From Salinisphaera sp040361255 (lineage in GTDB: Bacteria; Pseudomonadota; Gammaproteobacteria; Nevskiales; Salinisphaeraceae): a stretch of 64,000 bases of DNA. The notes below the pieces were generated by a model. The model made no database searches, had not been told where the DNA came from, and saw only the letters and a list, made by a program, of their open reading frames with translations. Positions 1 to 9,103 of this stretch are shown piece by piece. How positions within the stretch are numbered: the first letter of the stretch is position 1; every line of letters begins with the position of its first letter. The position numbers and the translations under genes were made by a program. The stretch is from assembly GCF_040361255.1 (NCBI RefSeq), contig NZ_APNG01000001.1, forward strand, positions 248,001 to 312,000, given 5' to 3'.

Positions 1-1
1 C

Positions 2-811
2 GCCTGGGCGCATTTCGGCTTCGAATATGCCGACTGGTTCGACAGCCGGCGCGGACGGGCGTTGTTCTTGCCCATGCACTACGGCTGTCGCGCCCTGCGT
101 CCGATCGCGCCGGCCGCAGGAGCGTTCAGCGAAAGCCTGTACTGGCGTCATCGCTGGTTTTCGGCCTGGGCCGAAGCCCAGGCGCCGAATCTGGCGATCG
201 AGATCGGCGCCGGCCTGTCCACACGCGGTATCGCCCACGCACGCAAGCATCCCGACATGCACTGGGTCGACTACGACCTGGCCGATATGGTGGCCGCGCG
301 TCGCGCTCGTCTGGCCAAGCACGACGTGCCGGGCAACTACACACTCGAGGTGGGCGACCTGCTCGGCCCTGGGCTGGGTGGTGCGCTGCGCACGAGCGCC
401 GATGCCCGGGTGATCGCGATGACCGAAGGGGTGACCGATTATCTCGATCACGCCGAAAAACGCCGCGCCTGGCGCGCGATCGCCGAACTGCTTGCGCGCC
501 TGGGCGGCGGACGCTATCTGCTGGAGGTGCATCCGCGCGAGCGCATCGACACATTCGGCATGCCGGGCCGGCTGCTGTTCGATGCGCTACGACGTATCAG
601 CGGGCGCGATCTGCGCGAACAGCTGTGTGCGAATACAGACGAAGCCATCGCCATGCTCGAAGACTGCGGGTTTACCCGCGTACGCGTGCTACCCGAAGAC
701 GAGCTGGTGGATGCGGCGCACGCGCCCGCACCCGCGCATCGGGCCTTCGTGCTGATCGAAGCGTGTATCCAACCGGGGCCAGACGTGGCCCGGCGTGAGC
801 GCGCGCGTTAG
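2..811 (+). CDS. SAM-dependent methyltransferase, LCM-like (5' partial)
   Basis: The frame is open to the left edge, so the start codon probably lies outside the window; a TTG at 62 is only an internal candidate. The visible part has a Rossmann methyltransferase signature: AIEIGAGLSTRG for SAM binding, then VDYDLADMV, the acidic end of strand beta2, and later ITEGVTDYL-like text (MTEGVTDYLD). This order fits the leucine carboxyl methyltransferase / PPM1-like O-methyltransferase family, which methylates carboxyl or hydroxyl groups of small molecules or proteins. The substrate cannot be read from the sequence. It ends 38 bp before argS on the same strand. Confidence 0.7.
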   Translation, partial: AWAHFGFEYADWFDSRRGRALFLPMHYGCRALRPIAPAAGAFSESLYWRHRWFSAWAEAQAPNLAIEIGAGLSTRGIAHARKHPDMHWVDYDLADMVAARRARLAKHDVPGNYTLEVGDLLGPGLGGALRTSADARVIAMTEGVTDYLDHAEKRRAWRAIAELLARLGGGRYLLEVHPRERIDTFGMPGRLLFDALRRISGRDLREQLCANTDEAIAMLEDCGFTRVRVLPEDELVDAAHAPAPAHRAFVLIEACIQPGPDVARRERAR

Positions 812-849
812 ACTGCGCGGTCATTCTCGCGACCGCTATCGAAAACACC

Positions 850-2517
850 GTGAAACGTCTCGTTCAGGACCTGCTTGCCGACGCCGTTGCCCGCGCCTGG
901 CCCGATATCGACACCCCCGATACGCCCCATGTGGAGCGTACCCGCGACGCCGCCCACGGCGATTTCGCCAGCAATATCGCGATGACGCTCACCAAGACGC
1001 TGCGCCGCAACCCGCGCGAGATCGCCCAGACCATCGTCGACACCCTGGCCGATGACGCGCGCATCGCCCAGGTCGAGATCGCCGGCCCCGGGTTCATCAA
1101 CTTCTTTATTGCCTCGGCGGCGTTTCGGGCGGTCATCGACGACGTACTGGCCGCCGGCGAACACTACGGCCACAGCGAAACCGGCGCCGGCCAGCAGGTA
1201 TTGCTCGAGTTCGTTTCCGCCAACCCCACCGGGCCGCTGCATGTCGGCCATGGTCGCCAGGCGGCGATCGGCGATTGCCTTGCGCGGCTGTACGAGGCCT
1301 CGGGCTGGCAGGTCACGCGCGAGTTCTATTACAACGACGCCGGCAACCAGATCGAAATGCTGGCCCGCTCGGTCGCGGCCCGCTGTGCCGGGCTGAGTCC
1401 GGATGATGCCGACTGGCCCGAGGGCGGTTATCGCGGCGAATACCTGGCAGACCTGGCGGCGGCCTATCTGCGCGGCGATACCGTGGTCGCCGACGACCGC
1501 GAAGTCACCGGCGCCGCCGACCCGCAGGATATGGCCGCGATGCGCGAATTCGCCGTGGCCTATCTGCGCCGCGAGCAGGATCAGGACCTGCGGGCCTTTG
1601 GCGTGGTGTTCGACAACTATGCGCTGGAATCGGCGCTGTATGCCGACGGCCGGGTCGAGGCCACGGTCCAGGCCCTGATCGATGCCGGCCATACCTATGA
1701 AGCCGATGGCGCGCTGTGGCTCAAGACCACCGACTACGGTGACGACAAAGACCGCGTGATGCGCAAAAGCGAGGGCGGCTACACGTATTTCGTGCCCGAT
1801 GTCGCCTATCACCGAGGCAAATGGGAACGCGGCTTTCGGCATGCCATCAATATCCAGGGCGCCGATCACCACGGCACAATCGCACGTGTACGGGCAGGCC
1901 TGCAGGCGCTGAATATCGGCATCCCGCAGGGCTGGCCCTCCTATGTGCTGCATCAGATGGTCGCGGTCATGCGCGGCGGCGAAGAGGTCAAACTCTCCAA
2001 GCGCGCCGGTTCCTATGTCACGGTCCGCGATCTGATCGACGAAGTCGGCCGTGATGCCACACGCTACTTCCTGGTTGCGCGCAAGCCGGATGCCCAGCAG
2101 ACCTTCGATATCGACCTGGCCCGCAGCCAGTCCGAAGACAACCCGGTCTACTACATTCAGTACGCCCATGCGCGTATCTGCAGCGTCAACGGCCAGCTGG
2201 CCGAGCGCGGCCTGGCCTACCGCCGCGACGAAGCCGACTTTGCACGCCTGGATAGCCCCCACGAACAACGCCTGATCACCGCGATTTCGCGCTTTCCCGA
2301 GCTCATCGAAAACGCCGCTGCGGATTTCGCGCCGCAGGCCGTGGCTCATTATCTGCGCGATCTGGCCGATGCCTTTCATAGTTACTACAACGCCCAGCAG
2401 TTCCTCGTCGACGACGCGGCCCTGCGCAATGCCCGCCTGGCGCTGGTGTTCGCCACCCGTCAGGTGCTGGTCAACGGGCTCAAGCTGTTGGGCGTGAGCG
2501 CTCCGGAGCAGATGTAA
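850..2517 (+). CDS. argS: Arginyl-tRNA synthetase
   Basis: This class I synthetase charges tRNA-Arg with arginine in the cytoplasm. The 555 residues match the family length. The N-terminal Add-1 domain is followed by EFVSANPTGPLHVGHGR, with the HIGH-type motif HVGH at residues 131-134. KLSKRAG at about 381-387 replaces KMSKS. A C-terminal DALR anticodon-binding domain ends the protein. The start is GTG at 850; no strong ribosome-binding site precedes it. The stop codon overlaps the next gene in a TAATG junction, so the SPOR gene is translationally coupled to it. Confidence 0.97.
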   Translation: MKRLVQDLLADAVARAWPDIDTPDTPHVERTRDAAHGDFASNIAMTLTKTLRRNPREIAQTIVDTLADDARIAQVEIAGPGFINFFIASAAFRAVIDDVLAAGEHYGHSETGAGQQVLLEFVSANPTGPLHVGHGRQAAIGDCLARLYEASGWQVTREFYYNDAGNQIEMLARSVAARCAGLSPDDADWPEGGYRGEYLADLAAAYLRGDTVVADDREVTGAADPQDMAAMREFAVAYLRREQDQDLRAFGVVFDNYALESALYADGRVEATVQALIDAGHTYEADGALWLKTTDYGDDKDRVMRKSEGGYTYFVPDVAYHRGKWERGFRHAINIQGADHHGTIARVRAGLQALNIGIPQGWPSYVLHQMVAVMRGGEEVKLSKRAGSYVTVRDLIDEVGRDATRYFLVARKPDAQQTFDIDLARSQSEDNPVYYIQYAHARICSVNGQLAERGLAYRRDEADFARLDSPHEQRLITAISRFPELIENAAADFAPQAVAHYLRDLADAFHSYYNAQQFLVDDAALRNARLALVFATRQVLVNGLKLLGVSAPEQM

Positions 2518-3254
2518 TGGCACGCGATTATTCCGGCCGCCCCGGCAACTCCTCGTCGAACGGTGGCAAGCGCAAACCCACCCGTCGCAAGCCGGCCGCC
2601 CGGCCGACGCCGACCAAGCGCGCCAAAAGCGGTGGGCCGCCCGGCTGGGTGTGGATGATCTGCGGGCTGTGTATCGGCCTGACCGTCGCTGCGGTGTTCT
2701 ATATCTTCGCCCGCCCCGGCGGCGATCTCGCCCGCGAACAGATCCAGATCGCCACGCCCGAAAAAGCCCGCAACGAAGACGCATCGAAACAGACCAAGGC
2801 CGCCGAAGCGGCCGCGAGCGAACCCGAGGCCGAAGAGGAAGAACCGCGGTTTTCCTTCTACAAGATGCTGCCGAACTACGAGGTGGTGATTCCGGAAGAA
2901 GAATATCCGGAGAAGAAAAAACACGCGGGCTCCTCGGGCCATGGTTCACATAGCGCGGCCGAGGCCGAACAGCCGGCGTCCAAACCGCAGCCCACCACGC
3001 CCAAGGTCGAGGAACCGGGCCGTTACATTATCCAGGCCGGCTCGTTCTCGACGCCGGCCGATGCCGAACGACGCAAGGCCGAGCTGGGCCTGCTGGGGCT
3101 GGCCGCCAAGACGGTCGAAGTCGACCTGCCCTCGGGCAAGACGGTCTATCGCGTTCAGAGCAATACCATCAGTTCGTCGAGCGAACTCAACAACATGCTC
3201 AAACGCCTGCGCGAAAACCGTATCGATACGCTGGTCATGCGCGCCAAGGACTGA
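2517..3254 (+). CDS. SPOR-domain cell-division protein (FtsN-like)
   Basis: A 245-residue bitopic inner-membrane protein. A basic cytoplasmic tail (residues 1-42, rich in K, R and P) precedes one membrane segment at about 43-65. A long charged, Glu/Ala-rich periplasmic linker follows, then a C-terminal SPOR domain (about 168-243, beginning RYIIQAGSF). SPOR domains bind denuded septal peptidoglycan, and the argS-SPOR/ftsN arrangement is common in gammaproteobacteria. It starts inside the argS stop codon. FtsN itself is the best guess, but other SPOR proteins share this architecture. Confidence 0.85.
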   Translation: MARDYSGRPGNSSSNGGKRKPTRRKPAARPTPTKRAKSGGPPGWVWMICGLCIGLTVAAVFYIFARPGGDLAREQIQIATPEKARNEDASKQTKAAEAAASEPEAEEEEPRFSFYKMLPNYEVVIPEEEYPEKKKHAGSSGHGSHSAAEAEQPASKPQPTTPKVEEPGRYIIQAGSFSTPADAERRKAELGLLGLAAKTVEVDLPSGKTVYRVQSNTISSSSELNNMLKRLRENRIDTLVMRAKD

Positions 3255-3272
3255 ATCGCGCGGGCTGGTGCC

Positions 3273-4427
3273 CTAGGGCTGCTGGCCCAGATATTCGGTC
3301 AGGGTGTCTCGCCAGGCATCCGTGGCCAGATATTCGAGAATCGCACGGTTGATCGGCTCGCGCAGATCGCTGCCCTGGGGCAGGGCAAAGGCATAACCCT
3401 GGCGATCGAAGATGGATTCGAGCACGGTCAGCGTGCCGGCATATTCGTTCATCACCCGATAGTTGAGCAGCGGCGCGTCGTAGACCACGGCGTCGATCTG
3501 CCCGTCGGCCAGCGCGGCCAGGCCGTCTTCGAGTTCGGTTCGCGTGCTGAAAGCGATGCCACGATCACGCAGGGCATCGGCCGCAGCAGAATTGGCCACC
3601 GTGACCACGCGCGCATTGGCCAGATCCTGAACGCTTTTGATGCCCGACGATAGGCGATCCACGGTCAACGAGGTCGCGATCGCAGCCGTGAAGCTGGAAA
3701 TGATGATAATCGCGGCGAACATCCAGACCAGACCGACCAGCCGGCCGCCGAGCGTTTTTGGCGCCTTGTCGCCATAGCCGACCGTGGTCATGGTGACCGC
3801 CGCCCACCAGAAGCCGCTGCCCAGGCCCTGGGCGGTACTGCCACCGAATTCCTCGGCATTGGCCCGGCGCTCGAACAGCCAGATGATCACGCCCACCGCC
3901 AACAACACGATGGCCAGACCGGCAAGCGCGGTGAAGAACTGCCAGGAAAAGAAGCGTCGCATGGTCGCCCAAACGGCGCTGCCGTCGCTGGCCGGCACCG
4001 CGATCGCCAGGCCCGTGGAATAGAACGGATAGGAGAAATCGATATGGGCTTCGCGGGGCGCGGTGACCGTGAGCGCGGCCACCGACAGATCCAGCCCGCC
4101 ATCCTCCAACCCCGTAAACAAGCTCGCCAGATCGCTGGGTACATAGCCGTATTCGATACCCAGGCGCTCGGCGACCGCTTCCCAGAGCACGATACTCACG
4201 CCGGAAAAACGCCCGTCGCCACGTTCCACCACGAACGGCGGCGCGGCCTTGGTACCCACGCGCAGGCGCACGCCGCGCTCGGCGGCCGGCATGGCCGCGG
4301 CCGCCAGGTCAGCATCGGCGGACGGCGCATCGGCCGGCTGGGCGAGCGCCGGCGAGGCGGCCAGAAAAAGCCCGACAACACCCAGCCAGACCAGCGCCCG
4401 CCACGCCGAAAAATAACGATTATTCAT
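3273..4427 (-). CDS. Ligand-gated potassium channel, GluR0-type (periplasmic binding domain plus pore)
   Basis: 384 residues from ATG at 4427, chosen because GGGGA lies 5-9 nt upstream; longer starts would run into the upstream gene. The order is signal peptide (1-29, ALA/Q cleavage), first half of an SBP_bac_3 amino-acid-binding domain (about 52-150), membrane segment at 165-186, pore loop with the K+ selectivity filter TVGYGD at 215-220, second membrane segment at about 231-253, then the second half of the binding domain to the C-terminus. A binding domain split by a P-loop pore is the layout of prokaryotic ionotropic glutamate receptors. The ligand is probably an amino acid (inference). 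It lies 25 bp after the DUF3187 gene, apparently in one operon. Confidence 0.9.
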   Translation of the reverse strand: MNNRYFSAWRALVWLGVVGLFLAASPALAQPADAPSADADLAAAAMPAAERGVRLRVGTKAAPPFVVERGDGRFSGVSIVLWEAVAERLGIEYGYVPSDLASLFTGLEDGGLDLSVAALTVTAPREAHIDFSYPFYSTGLAIAVPASDGSAVWATMRRFFSWQFFTALAGLAIVLLAVGVIIWLFERRANAEEFGGSTAQGLGSGFWWAAVTMTTVGYGDKAPKTLGGRLVGLVWMFAAIIIISSFTAAIATSLTVDRLSSGIKSVQDLANARVVTVANSAAADALRDRGIAFSTRTELEDGLAALADGQIDAVVYDAPLLNYRVMNEYAGTLTVLESIFDRQGYAFALPQGSDLREPINRAILEYLATDAWRDTLTEYLGQQP

Positions 4428-4452
4428 CAATTCCCCACTTGCCGGGGGCGCA

Positions 4453-5475
4453 TCAGAAGGCGTGGCGCAGCCCCAGCAGAAAACTGACATCCGGCGACGC
4501 GCCAGTGTTCAGGTCTTCGATAATCGCAAATTCCAGCTGCGAGCGCTCGCTCAGGCGCCAGTCGAAACCCAGTGCACCGGACACGGCGGTGCCGTCGAGG
4601 GCCTCGATATCGGTATCGTCATAGAACGCGCTATGGGCATAGGCCTGGACTTCGACCACGAAGGTCGGCGCCAGCGCATAACCGAGCGTGGCCCAGCCGA
4701 AGGCAACTTCCTGGACGCGCTGGTCTTCGAGCACGTCGCCTTTGCCCGAATACAGCCCGCCCGCGCCAGCCAGCATGCGCCAACGCGAGGTTCCGTTCTG
4801 GTTATTGCCCACGGTGGCCCACAACGACAGGTCGGCCGCGCCGCTGCCGGTCAAGCGGTCGGCATCACCCGTGGGCAGCTTGAGCTCGCCGGCCACGGCC
4901 ATGCCCCAGTCGCCCATGCCGGCCAAGCGTTTTTTCAGGCCGAGACGGACATCACCGATGCCCGAAGGCGAATCGCTGACATCGAGTGCGACACGGCCAT
5001 CCCGCTGGTAGCGAAACGTCTGGCGATCGTGCTGGGCACCGGAACGCCCGCCATCGGCAAAGCCGAAGACATCATGGAAATCGTCGATGAAGCCGTCGGC
5101 GAAGCCGCCGCTGTGATCGACGAAGGGAATTTCGACCGTCGCCTGCCAGTCGTTGGCCAGCCCTCGCTCGAAAACGACGGCCGCGCGCGTGGTTTCGCCA
5201 TCGAACAACAGGCTTTCGTTACCGCTTTGCTGCTCGCTGAAGTGGCTGGTGTAGTCGATGCGCAGCCCGGCATGCCAGGCCCCGGGCTCGGCTACGGTAT
5301 AGCCGTCGGCACGCGGCAGACCATAAACCGCCACCGTGGGCGATTGATCGGAAAACGCCAGCGGCTGCGGCGCAAACCGGTCGTTATCCTGCGCCATGCC
5401 GGGCACAGCCCATGCCGCTGCCGAAGCAGCCATCAGCCAGCCAGCCGCCACGCCCCCAATACGACAACCCCCCAT
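4453..5475 (-). CDS. DUF3187-like outer-membrane beta-barrel protein
   Basis: 340 residues with a signal peptide ending near AVPGMAQ (about residue 29). Long alternating beta-strand segments follow, and the C-terminal residue is Phe (LLGLRHAF), a BamA-type signal for outer-membrane barrels. The text, including GIGDVRLGLKKRL and ELKLPTGDADRLTGSG, resembles the DUF3187 / transporter-like barrel group whose function is unknown. TAGGGGAACGCG precedes the ATG as ribosome-binding site. It is the first gene of a probable two-gene operon with the ligand-gated channel, so it may admit or sense the same solute; that is only inference. Confidence 0.75.
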   Translation of the reverse strand: MGGCRIGGVAAGWLMAASAAAWAVPGMAQDNDRFAPQPLAFSDQSPTVAVYGLPRADGYTVAEPGAWHAGLRIDYTSHFSEQQSGNESLLFDGETTRAAVVFERGLANDWQATVEIPFVDHSGGFADGFIDDFHDVFGFADGGRSGAQHDRQTFRYQRDGRVALDVSDSPSGIGDVRLGLKKRLAGMGDWGMAVAGELKLPTGDADRLTGSGAADLSLWATVGNNQNGTSRWRMLAGAGGLYSGKGDVLEDQRVQEVAFGWATLGYALAPTFVVEVQAYAHSAFYDDTDIEALDGTAVSGALGFDWRLSERSQLEFAIIEDLNTGASPDVSFLLGLRHAF

Positions 5476-5491
5476 CGCGTTCCCCTATTTA

Positions 5492-5523
5492 TTACACGAT
5501 TTGTTACACGCTTCGATGCGTGT
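5492..5523 (-). promoter_or_regulatory. Direct plus inverted repeat upstream of the DUF3187/channel operon
   Basis: On the minus strand CGTGTAA occurs twice, 12 bp apart start to start (5504-5510 and 5492-5498). The upstream copy overlaps a 6-bp inverted repeat ACACGC-N6-GCGTGT (5506-5523). It lies 17-48 bp before the operon start, where an operator would be expected. The hairpin is not followed by T on the minus strand, so it is not a terminator for uvrD. The regulator is unknown. Confidence 0.35.
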
Positions 5524-5550
5524 CTTTTGTTCAGTCCGACCGATTTCCGA

Positions 5551-7710
5551 TCATACCGGGTCGAGTTTGGCATAGCCGGCGATCAGCCACTTGCTACCCA
5601 CATCGTCGAAATTCACCTGAATACGCGCACGCGCGCCATCGCCCTCGAAGGCCAGCACCGTGCCCTGGCCGAATTTCTTGTGGGATACCCGCTGGCCGAG
5701 CGACAGCCCGGCCGCGCGCTGTTCGGATTTGGCAATGCTGCCCGGGCGAAACACCGGCTGGCTGATGCCGGCCTGCGGGCGCACTTCGCGCAGGAAATCC
5801 GCCGGAATCTCACGCAGAAAACGCGACGGCGCACACAGATTTTCCGAGCCGTGCAGGCGGCGTACCTCGGCATGCGAGATATGCAGTTTCTCCATGGCAC
5901 GGGTCATACCGACATAGCACAGGCGGCGTTCTTCCTCGAGGCCGTTATCGTCGTCGACCGAGCGCTGGTGTGGAAACAGCCCTTCTTCGAGGCCGACCAT
6001 GAACACCAGCGGAAACTCCAGGCCCTTGGCCGAGTGCAGCGTCATCAACTGCACGGATTCGTCCCACTCGCCGGCCTGGTTCTCGCCGGCTTCCAGCGAG
6101 GCATAGGCCAGAAACTGGGTGACCTCGTCCATGGTGTCGTCGTCATCGGCCGTATAGGCCCGGGCGGCGGATACCAGTTCGTCGAGGTTTTCCTTGCGAC
6201 CTTCGGCTTTTTCGTCGCCGCCCTTGCCATGGTGCGCCTTGAGGTCGGTGGCCGTAATCACCTTTTCGGCGATTTCGTGCAGGGCCATGCCTTCGATCTC
6301 GGCGTCCAGCGTATCGATGAGTTCGATGAACGCCATCACCATCTTGCCGGCACGGGCCGGCAGCCCGTTCTCTGCCAGATCGAACGCGGCCTGCCACAGA
6401 CTCATCGCCCCCGCGCGCGCATGGTTGCGAATCTTGTCGACCGTGGTCGCACCAATGCCACGCGTCGGCGTGTTGACGATACGCTCGAAGGCGGCATCGT
6501 CGGCTCGGGACTGCAGCAGCCGCATATAGGCCAGCGCATCTTTGATCTCGGCACGCTCGAAGAACTTCTGGCCGCCGTAGATGCGATAGGAAATCTCGGC
6601 CGCAATCAGCCGTTCCTCGAGCACGCGCGACTGGGCATTGGAGCGATACAGAATCGCGATATCCGAGCGCTTGCCGCCGTCGGCGATCCAGTTCTGGATG
6701 CGGGTGACGACATGCTGGGCCTCGTCGTACTCGTTGAAGGCCGCATAGACGTCGATTGGCTCGCCGTCGGCGCCGGCGGTCCACAGCTCCTTGCCCAGAC
6801 GGGTGAGATTGTGGCCAATCAGACCGTTGGCCGCACCCAGGATCGTGCCGGTGGAGCGATAGTTCTGCTCCAGGCGCACGGTAGCGGTGTCCTTGAAGTC
6901 TTCCTCGAAGCGCAGGATGTTATCCACCCGTGCGCCGCGCCAGGAATAGATGGACTGATCGTCGTCGCCGACGATGAACACCTTGCCGCTGTCGCCGGCC
7001 AGCAGGCAAATCCACGCATATTGCAGCGCGTTCGTATCCTGGAATTCGTCGACCAGGATATGGCTGAAACGCCGCCGGTAGTGCGCCAGCAGGTCGGCGT
7101 TGTCGCGACAGGTCTCATAGGCGCGCAGCAGCAGCTCGGGAAAATCGACCAGGCCGGCGGATTCGCGCGCGTTTTCATAGGCCTGATAGACCCGAATCAT
7201 CTGGCTACGTGCGTAGTCGCCGGTATCGGCCAGATCGCGCGGGCGCTCGGCGGCCTCCTTGCAGCTGTTGATGAAGCCCTGCATCTGGCGCGGCGGCCAG
7301 CGCTGTTCGTCCATTTCCAGATTCTTGAGCGTACGCCGTACCAGACGGTACTGGTCGTCCGAATCGATGATCTGAAACGCCTGCGGCAGCTTGGCTTCCT
7401 TGAAATGCAGCCGCAGCAACCGATGAGCGATGCCGTGAAACGTGCCTACCCACAGCGCGCGCGCAGGTACGCGCAGCATCGGCTCGAGCCGGGCGCGCAT
7501 TTCGCCGGCGGCCTTGTTGGTAAAAGTTACCGCCAGTATCGACTGCGGGGATACGCCCTCGACGCCGATCAGCCAGGCGATACGGTGAATCAGTACCCGG
7601 GTCTTGCCGGACCCCGCGCCGGCAAGTACGCGCATATGCCCCGGCGGCGCGCCTACGGCTTCACGCTGGGCTTCGTTGAGAGAGTCGAGAATCGTCGATA
7701 CATCGTCCAT
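5551..7710 (-). CDS. uvrD: DNA helicase II UvrD
   Basis: SF1A 3'-5' helicase for nucleotide-excision and mismatch repair. From ATG at 7710 it is 719 residues, close to the E. coli enzyme, and begins with the UvrD-like MDDVSTILDSLNEAQREAV; earlier in-frame codons would add an unrelated extension. Visible motifs are AGAGSGKT (I, about 30-37), TFTNKAAGEMR (Ia), VDEFQDTN (II, about 220), DDDQSIYSWRGA (III), LEQNYRST (IV), LHSAKGLEF (V) and CYVGMTRA (VI). The C-terminus keeps the Tudor-like domain (GQRVSHKKFGQGTV). It is divergent from the M48 protease across 136 bp. Confidence 0.97.
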   Translation of the reverse strand: MDDVSTILDSLNEAQREAVGAPPGHMRVLAGAGSGKTRVLIHRIAWLIGVEGVSPQSILAVTFTNKAAGEMRARLEPMLRVPARALWVGTFHGIAHRLLRLHFKEAKLPQAFQIIDSDDQYRLVRRTLKNLEMDEQRWPPRQMQGFINSCKEAAERPRDLADTGDYARSQMIRVYQAYENARESAGLVDFPELLLRAYETCRDNADLLAHYRRRFSHILVDEFQDTNALQYAWICLLAGDSGKVFIVGDDDQSIYSWRGARVDNILRFEEDFKDTATVRLEQNYRSTGTILGAANGLIGHNLTRLGKELWTAGADGEPIDVYAAFNEYDEAQHVVTRIQNWIADGGKRSDIAILYRSNAQSRVLEERLIAAEISYRIYGGQKFFERAEIKDALAYMRLLQSRADDAAFERIVNTPTRGIGATTVDKIRNHARAGAMSLWQAAFDLAENGLPARAGKMVMAFIELIDTLDAEIEGMALHEIAEKVITATDLKAHHGKGGDEKAEGRKENLDELVSAARAYTADDDDTMDEVTQFLAYASLEAGENQAGEWDESVQLMTLHSAKGLEFPLVFMVGLEEGLFPHQRSVDDDNGLEEERRLCYVGMTRAMEKLHISHAEVRRLHGSENLCAPSRFLREIPADFLREVRPQAGISQPVFRPGSIAKSEQRAAGLSLGQRVSHKKFGQGTVLAFEGDGARARIQVNFDDVGSKWLIAGYAKLDPV

Positions 7711-7846
7711 GGCGCGCATTGTAACCAATGCACCGGTGCGCCCGGCCCGGTATTCATGGACGCGCAAGCTCGTCGCGATAGAATCGTCATCTACGGGACA
7801 CGAGTCATTGGCGCTTTCACGCGCCGCCTTCGGGAGAAAGTCGATC

Positions 7847-8614
7847 ATGCGTCGAATCTACGTCGCTTCACTGCTGCTATTGCTCGCCGCCTGTGCGACA
7901 TCGCCAACCGGGCGCAACCAGCTCAAGCTCTTTTCGGAAGAAAAGATCGCGCAAATGGGCGTTCAGAGCTACCAGCAGATGAAGCAGGAAGAACCGATCG
8001 ACACCAGCACCGCCGATAATCGCTATGTGAAATGCGTAGCCAACGCGATCACCCGCGTAACCGGCGGCGACTGGGAAGTCACCGTGTTCAAGGACGACCA
8101 GGTCAACGCCTTCGCGCTGCCCGGCGGCAAGATCGGTGTCTATTCCGGCCTGCTCGATGTCGCCAAGACCGACGATCAGCTTGCCGCGGTCATCGGCCAT
8201 GAAGTCGGCCATGTGCTGGCCGACCACGGTAACGAGCGCGTCTCGCAACAGGCTGCCACCCAGGGCGGTCTGCAGGTGGTATCGGCTTTTCTCGGCGGCT
8301 CCGGCAGCGGCGGCAACCAGGCAGTGATGTCCGCGCTCGGCCTGGGCGCCCAGGTCGGTATTCTGCTGCCGTTTTCACGCACCCAGGAAAGCGAGGCCGA
8401 CACCATCGGGCTGGAACTCATGGCCCGGGCCGGCTTCGATCCACGCGAGTCGGTCGCGCTATGGCAGAACATGGCCGCCGCCGGCGGCGAAAAGCCGGCC
8501 GAGTTCATGTCGACCCATCCCTCCAACCAGAGCCGGATCAACAATCTGCAGAGCCATATGAACCAGGCCATGCAGCTGTATCGTCAGGCGCCGAACAAGC
8601 CGAATTGCAGCTAA
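7847..8614 (+). CDS. M48-family metalloprotease lipoprotein
   Basis: 255 residues from ATG at 7847, with GGGAGAAAG about 7 nt upstream. A short signal ends in the lipobox LLAAC (Cys16), which predicts a lipid-anchored periplasmic protein. The zinc site is HEVGH (118-122) with the third ligand in ESEAD (Glu183). Length and order match LoiP/YcaL-type proteases that degrade misassembled outer-membrane proteins. Specific substrates are unknown. The next gene is 193 bp downstream and looks separately transcribed. Confidence 0.92.
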   Translation: MRRIYVASLLLLLAACATSPTGRNQLKLFSEEKIAQMGVQSYQQMKQEEPIDTSTADNRYVKCVANAITRVTGGDWEVTVFKDDQVNAFALPGGKIGVYSGLLDVAKTDDQLAAVIGHEVGHVLADHGNERVSQQAATQGGLQVVSAFLGGSGSGGNQAVMSALGLGAQVGILLPFSRTQESEADTIGLELMARAGFDPRESVALWQNMAAAGGEKPAEFMSTHPSNQSRINNLQSHMNQAMQLYRQAPNKPNCS

Positions 8615-8807
8615 GTCAGCGCACTTTTACAGTGCGGCCACAGCGCTTGAATTTTTTTTCCGCTTGAGCTATTGCAAGCGGCGAAAAATATGTAGACTCG
8701 GAGTTCATACGGCTTTGGCCGTTCTCCGTTGGTCTTAGTTTGGTGTCGTTGACGAGTCCGTACGGTTTTTCAGAAATAATGACACGGTATCGCTAGGATC
8801 AGTCGAG
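8615..8807. promoter_or_regulatory. Intergenic leader of the RRM gene with hairpins
   Basis: This AT-richer 193-bp stretch holds CGCACT-N5-AGTGCG (8620-8636) with a run of eight T about 15 nt later, a poor terminator candidate for the protease gene. A second hairpin, CCGCTTG / CAAGCGG (8660-8681), is flanked by T before and A after, so it cannot terminate in either direction. TTGAGC and TATGTAGACT-like elements around 8664-8699 could be a promoter. That would leave a leader of about 100 nt before the ATG, as many cold-inducible RNA-binding proteins have. Confidence 0.35.
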
Positions 8808-9080
8808 ATGAATATTTACGTGGGCAATCTGTCGTGGAACACCAATGATGACGAACTGCGGGGCGCTTTCGAAGCGTTCGGCGAAGTTTCGTCGGCCAAG
8901 GTGATCATGGACCGCGAGACGGGCCGTTCGCGCGGCTTCGGTTTCGTGGAAATGCCGGACGACAACGATGCCAAACAGGCCATCGAAGGCATGAACAACA
9001 AGGATCTCGGTGGTCGCACCCTGCGTGTGAACGAAGCGCGTCCGCGCGACGATCGCCCCCGCGGTCCGCGTCGCTTCTAG
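8808..9080 (+). CDS. Small RNA-binding protein, single RRM domain
   Basis: 90 residues that are almost entirely one RNA-recognition motif, with RNP2 IYVGNL (3-8) and RNP1 RGFGFVEM (42-49). A short Arg/Pro-rich tail (about 77-90) follows. Such proteins occur in cyanobacteria and many proteobacteria and often act as cold-shock RNA chaperones. The role here is inferred from the domain alone. It is a single-gene unit ending in a strong bidirectional terminator. Confidence 0.93.
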   Translation: MNIYVGNLSWNTNDDELRGAFEAFGEVSSAKVIMDRETGRSRGFGFVEMPDDNDAKQAIEGMNNKDLGGRTLRVNEARPRDDRPRGPRRF

Positions 9081-9103
9081 GCCTTAACGCCGCGAACGAC
9101 AAG

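Noticed and set aside
808..2949. 713-codon minus-strand frame over argS
   Set aside because: Antisense shadow of argS and the SPOR gene, with no recognisable domain.
4462..8019. 1185-codon open frame on the plus strand
   Set aside because: It is antisense to the channel, DUF3187 and uvrD genes, whose motifs are unmistakable. Long antisense frames are expected at this GC content.
8660..8681. Hairpin CCGCTTG/CAAGCGG as terminator
   Set aside because: T residues precede and A residues follow it on the plus strand, so neither strand has the hairpin-then-U order.
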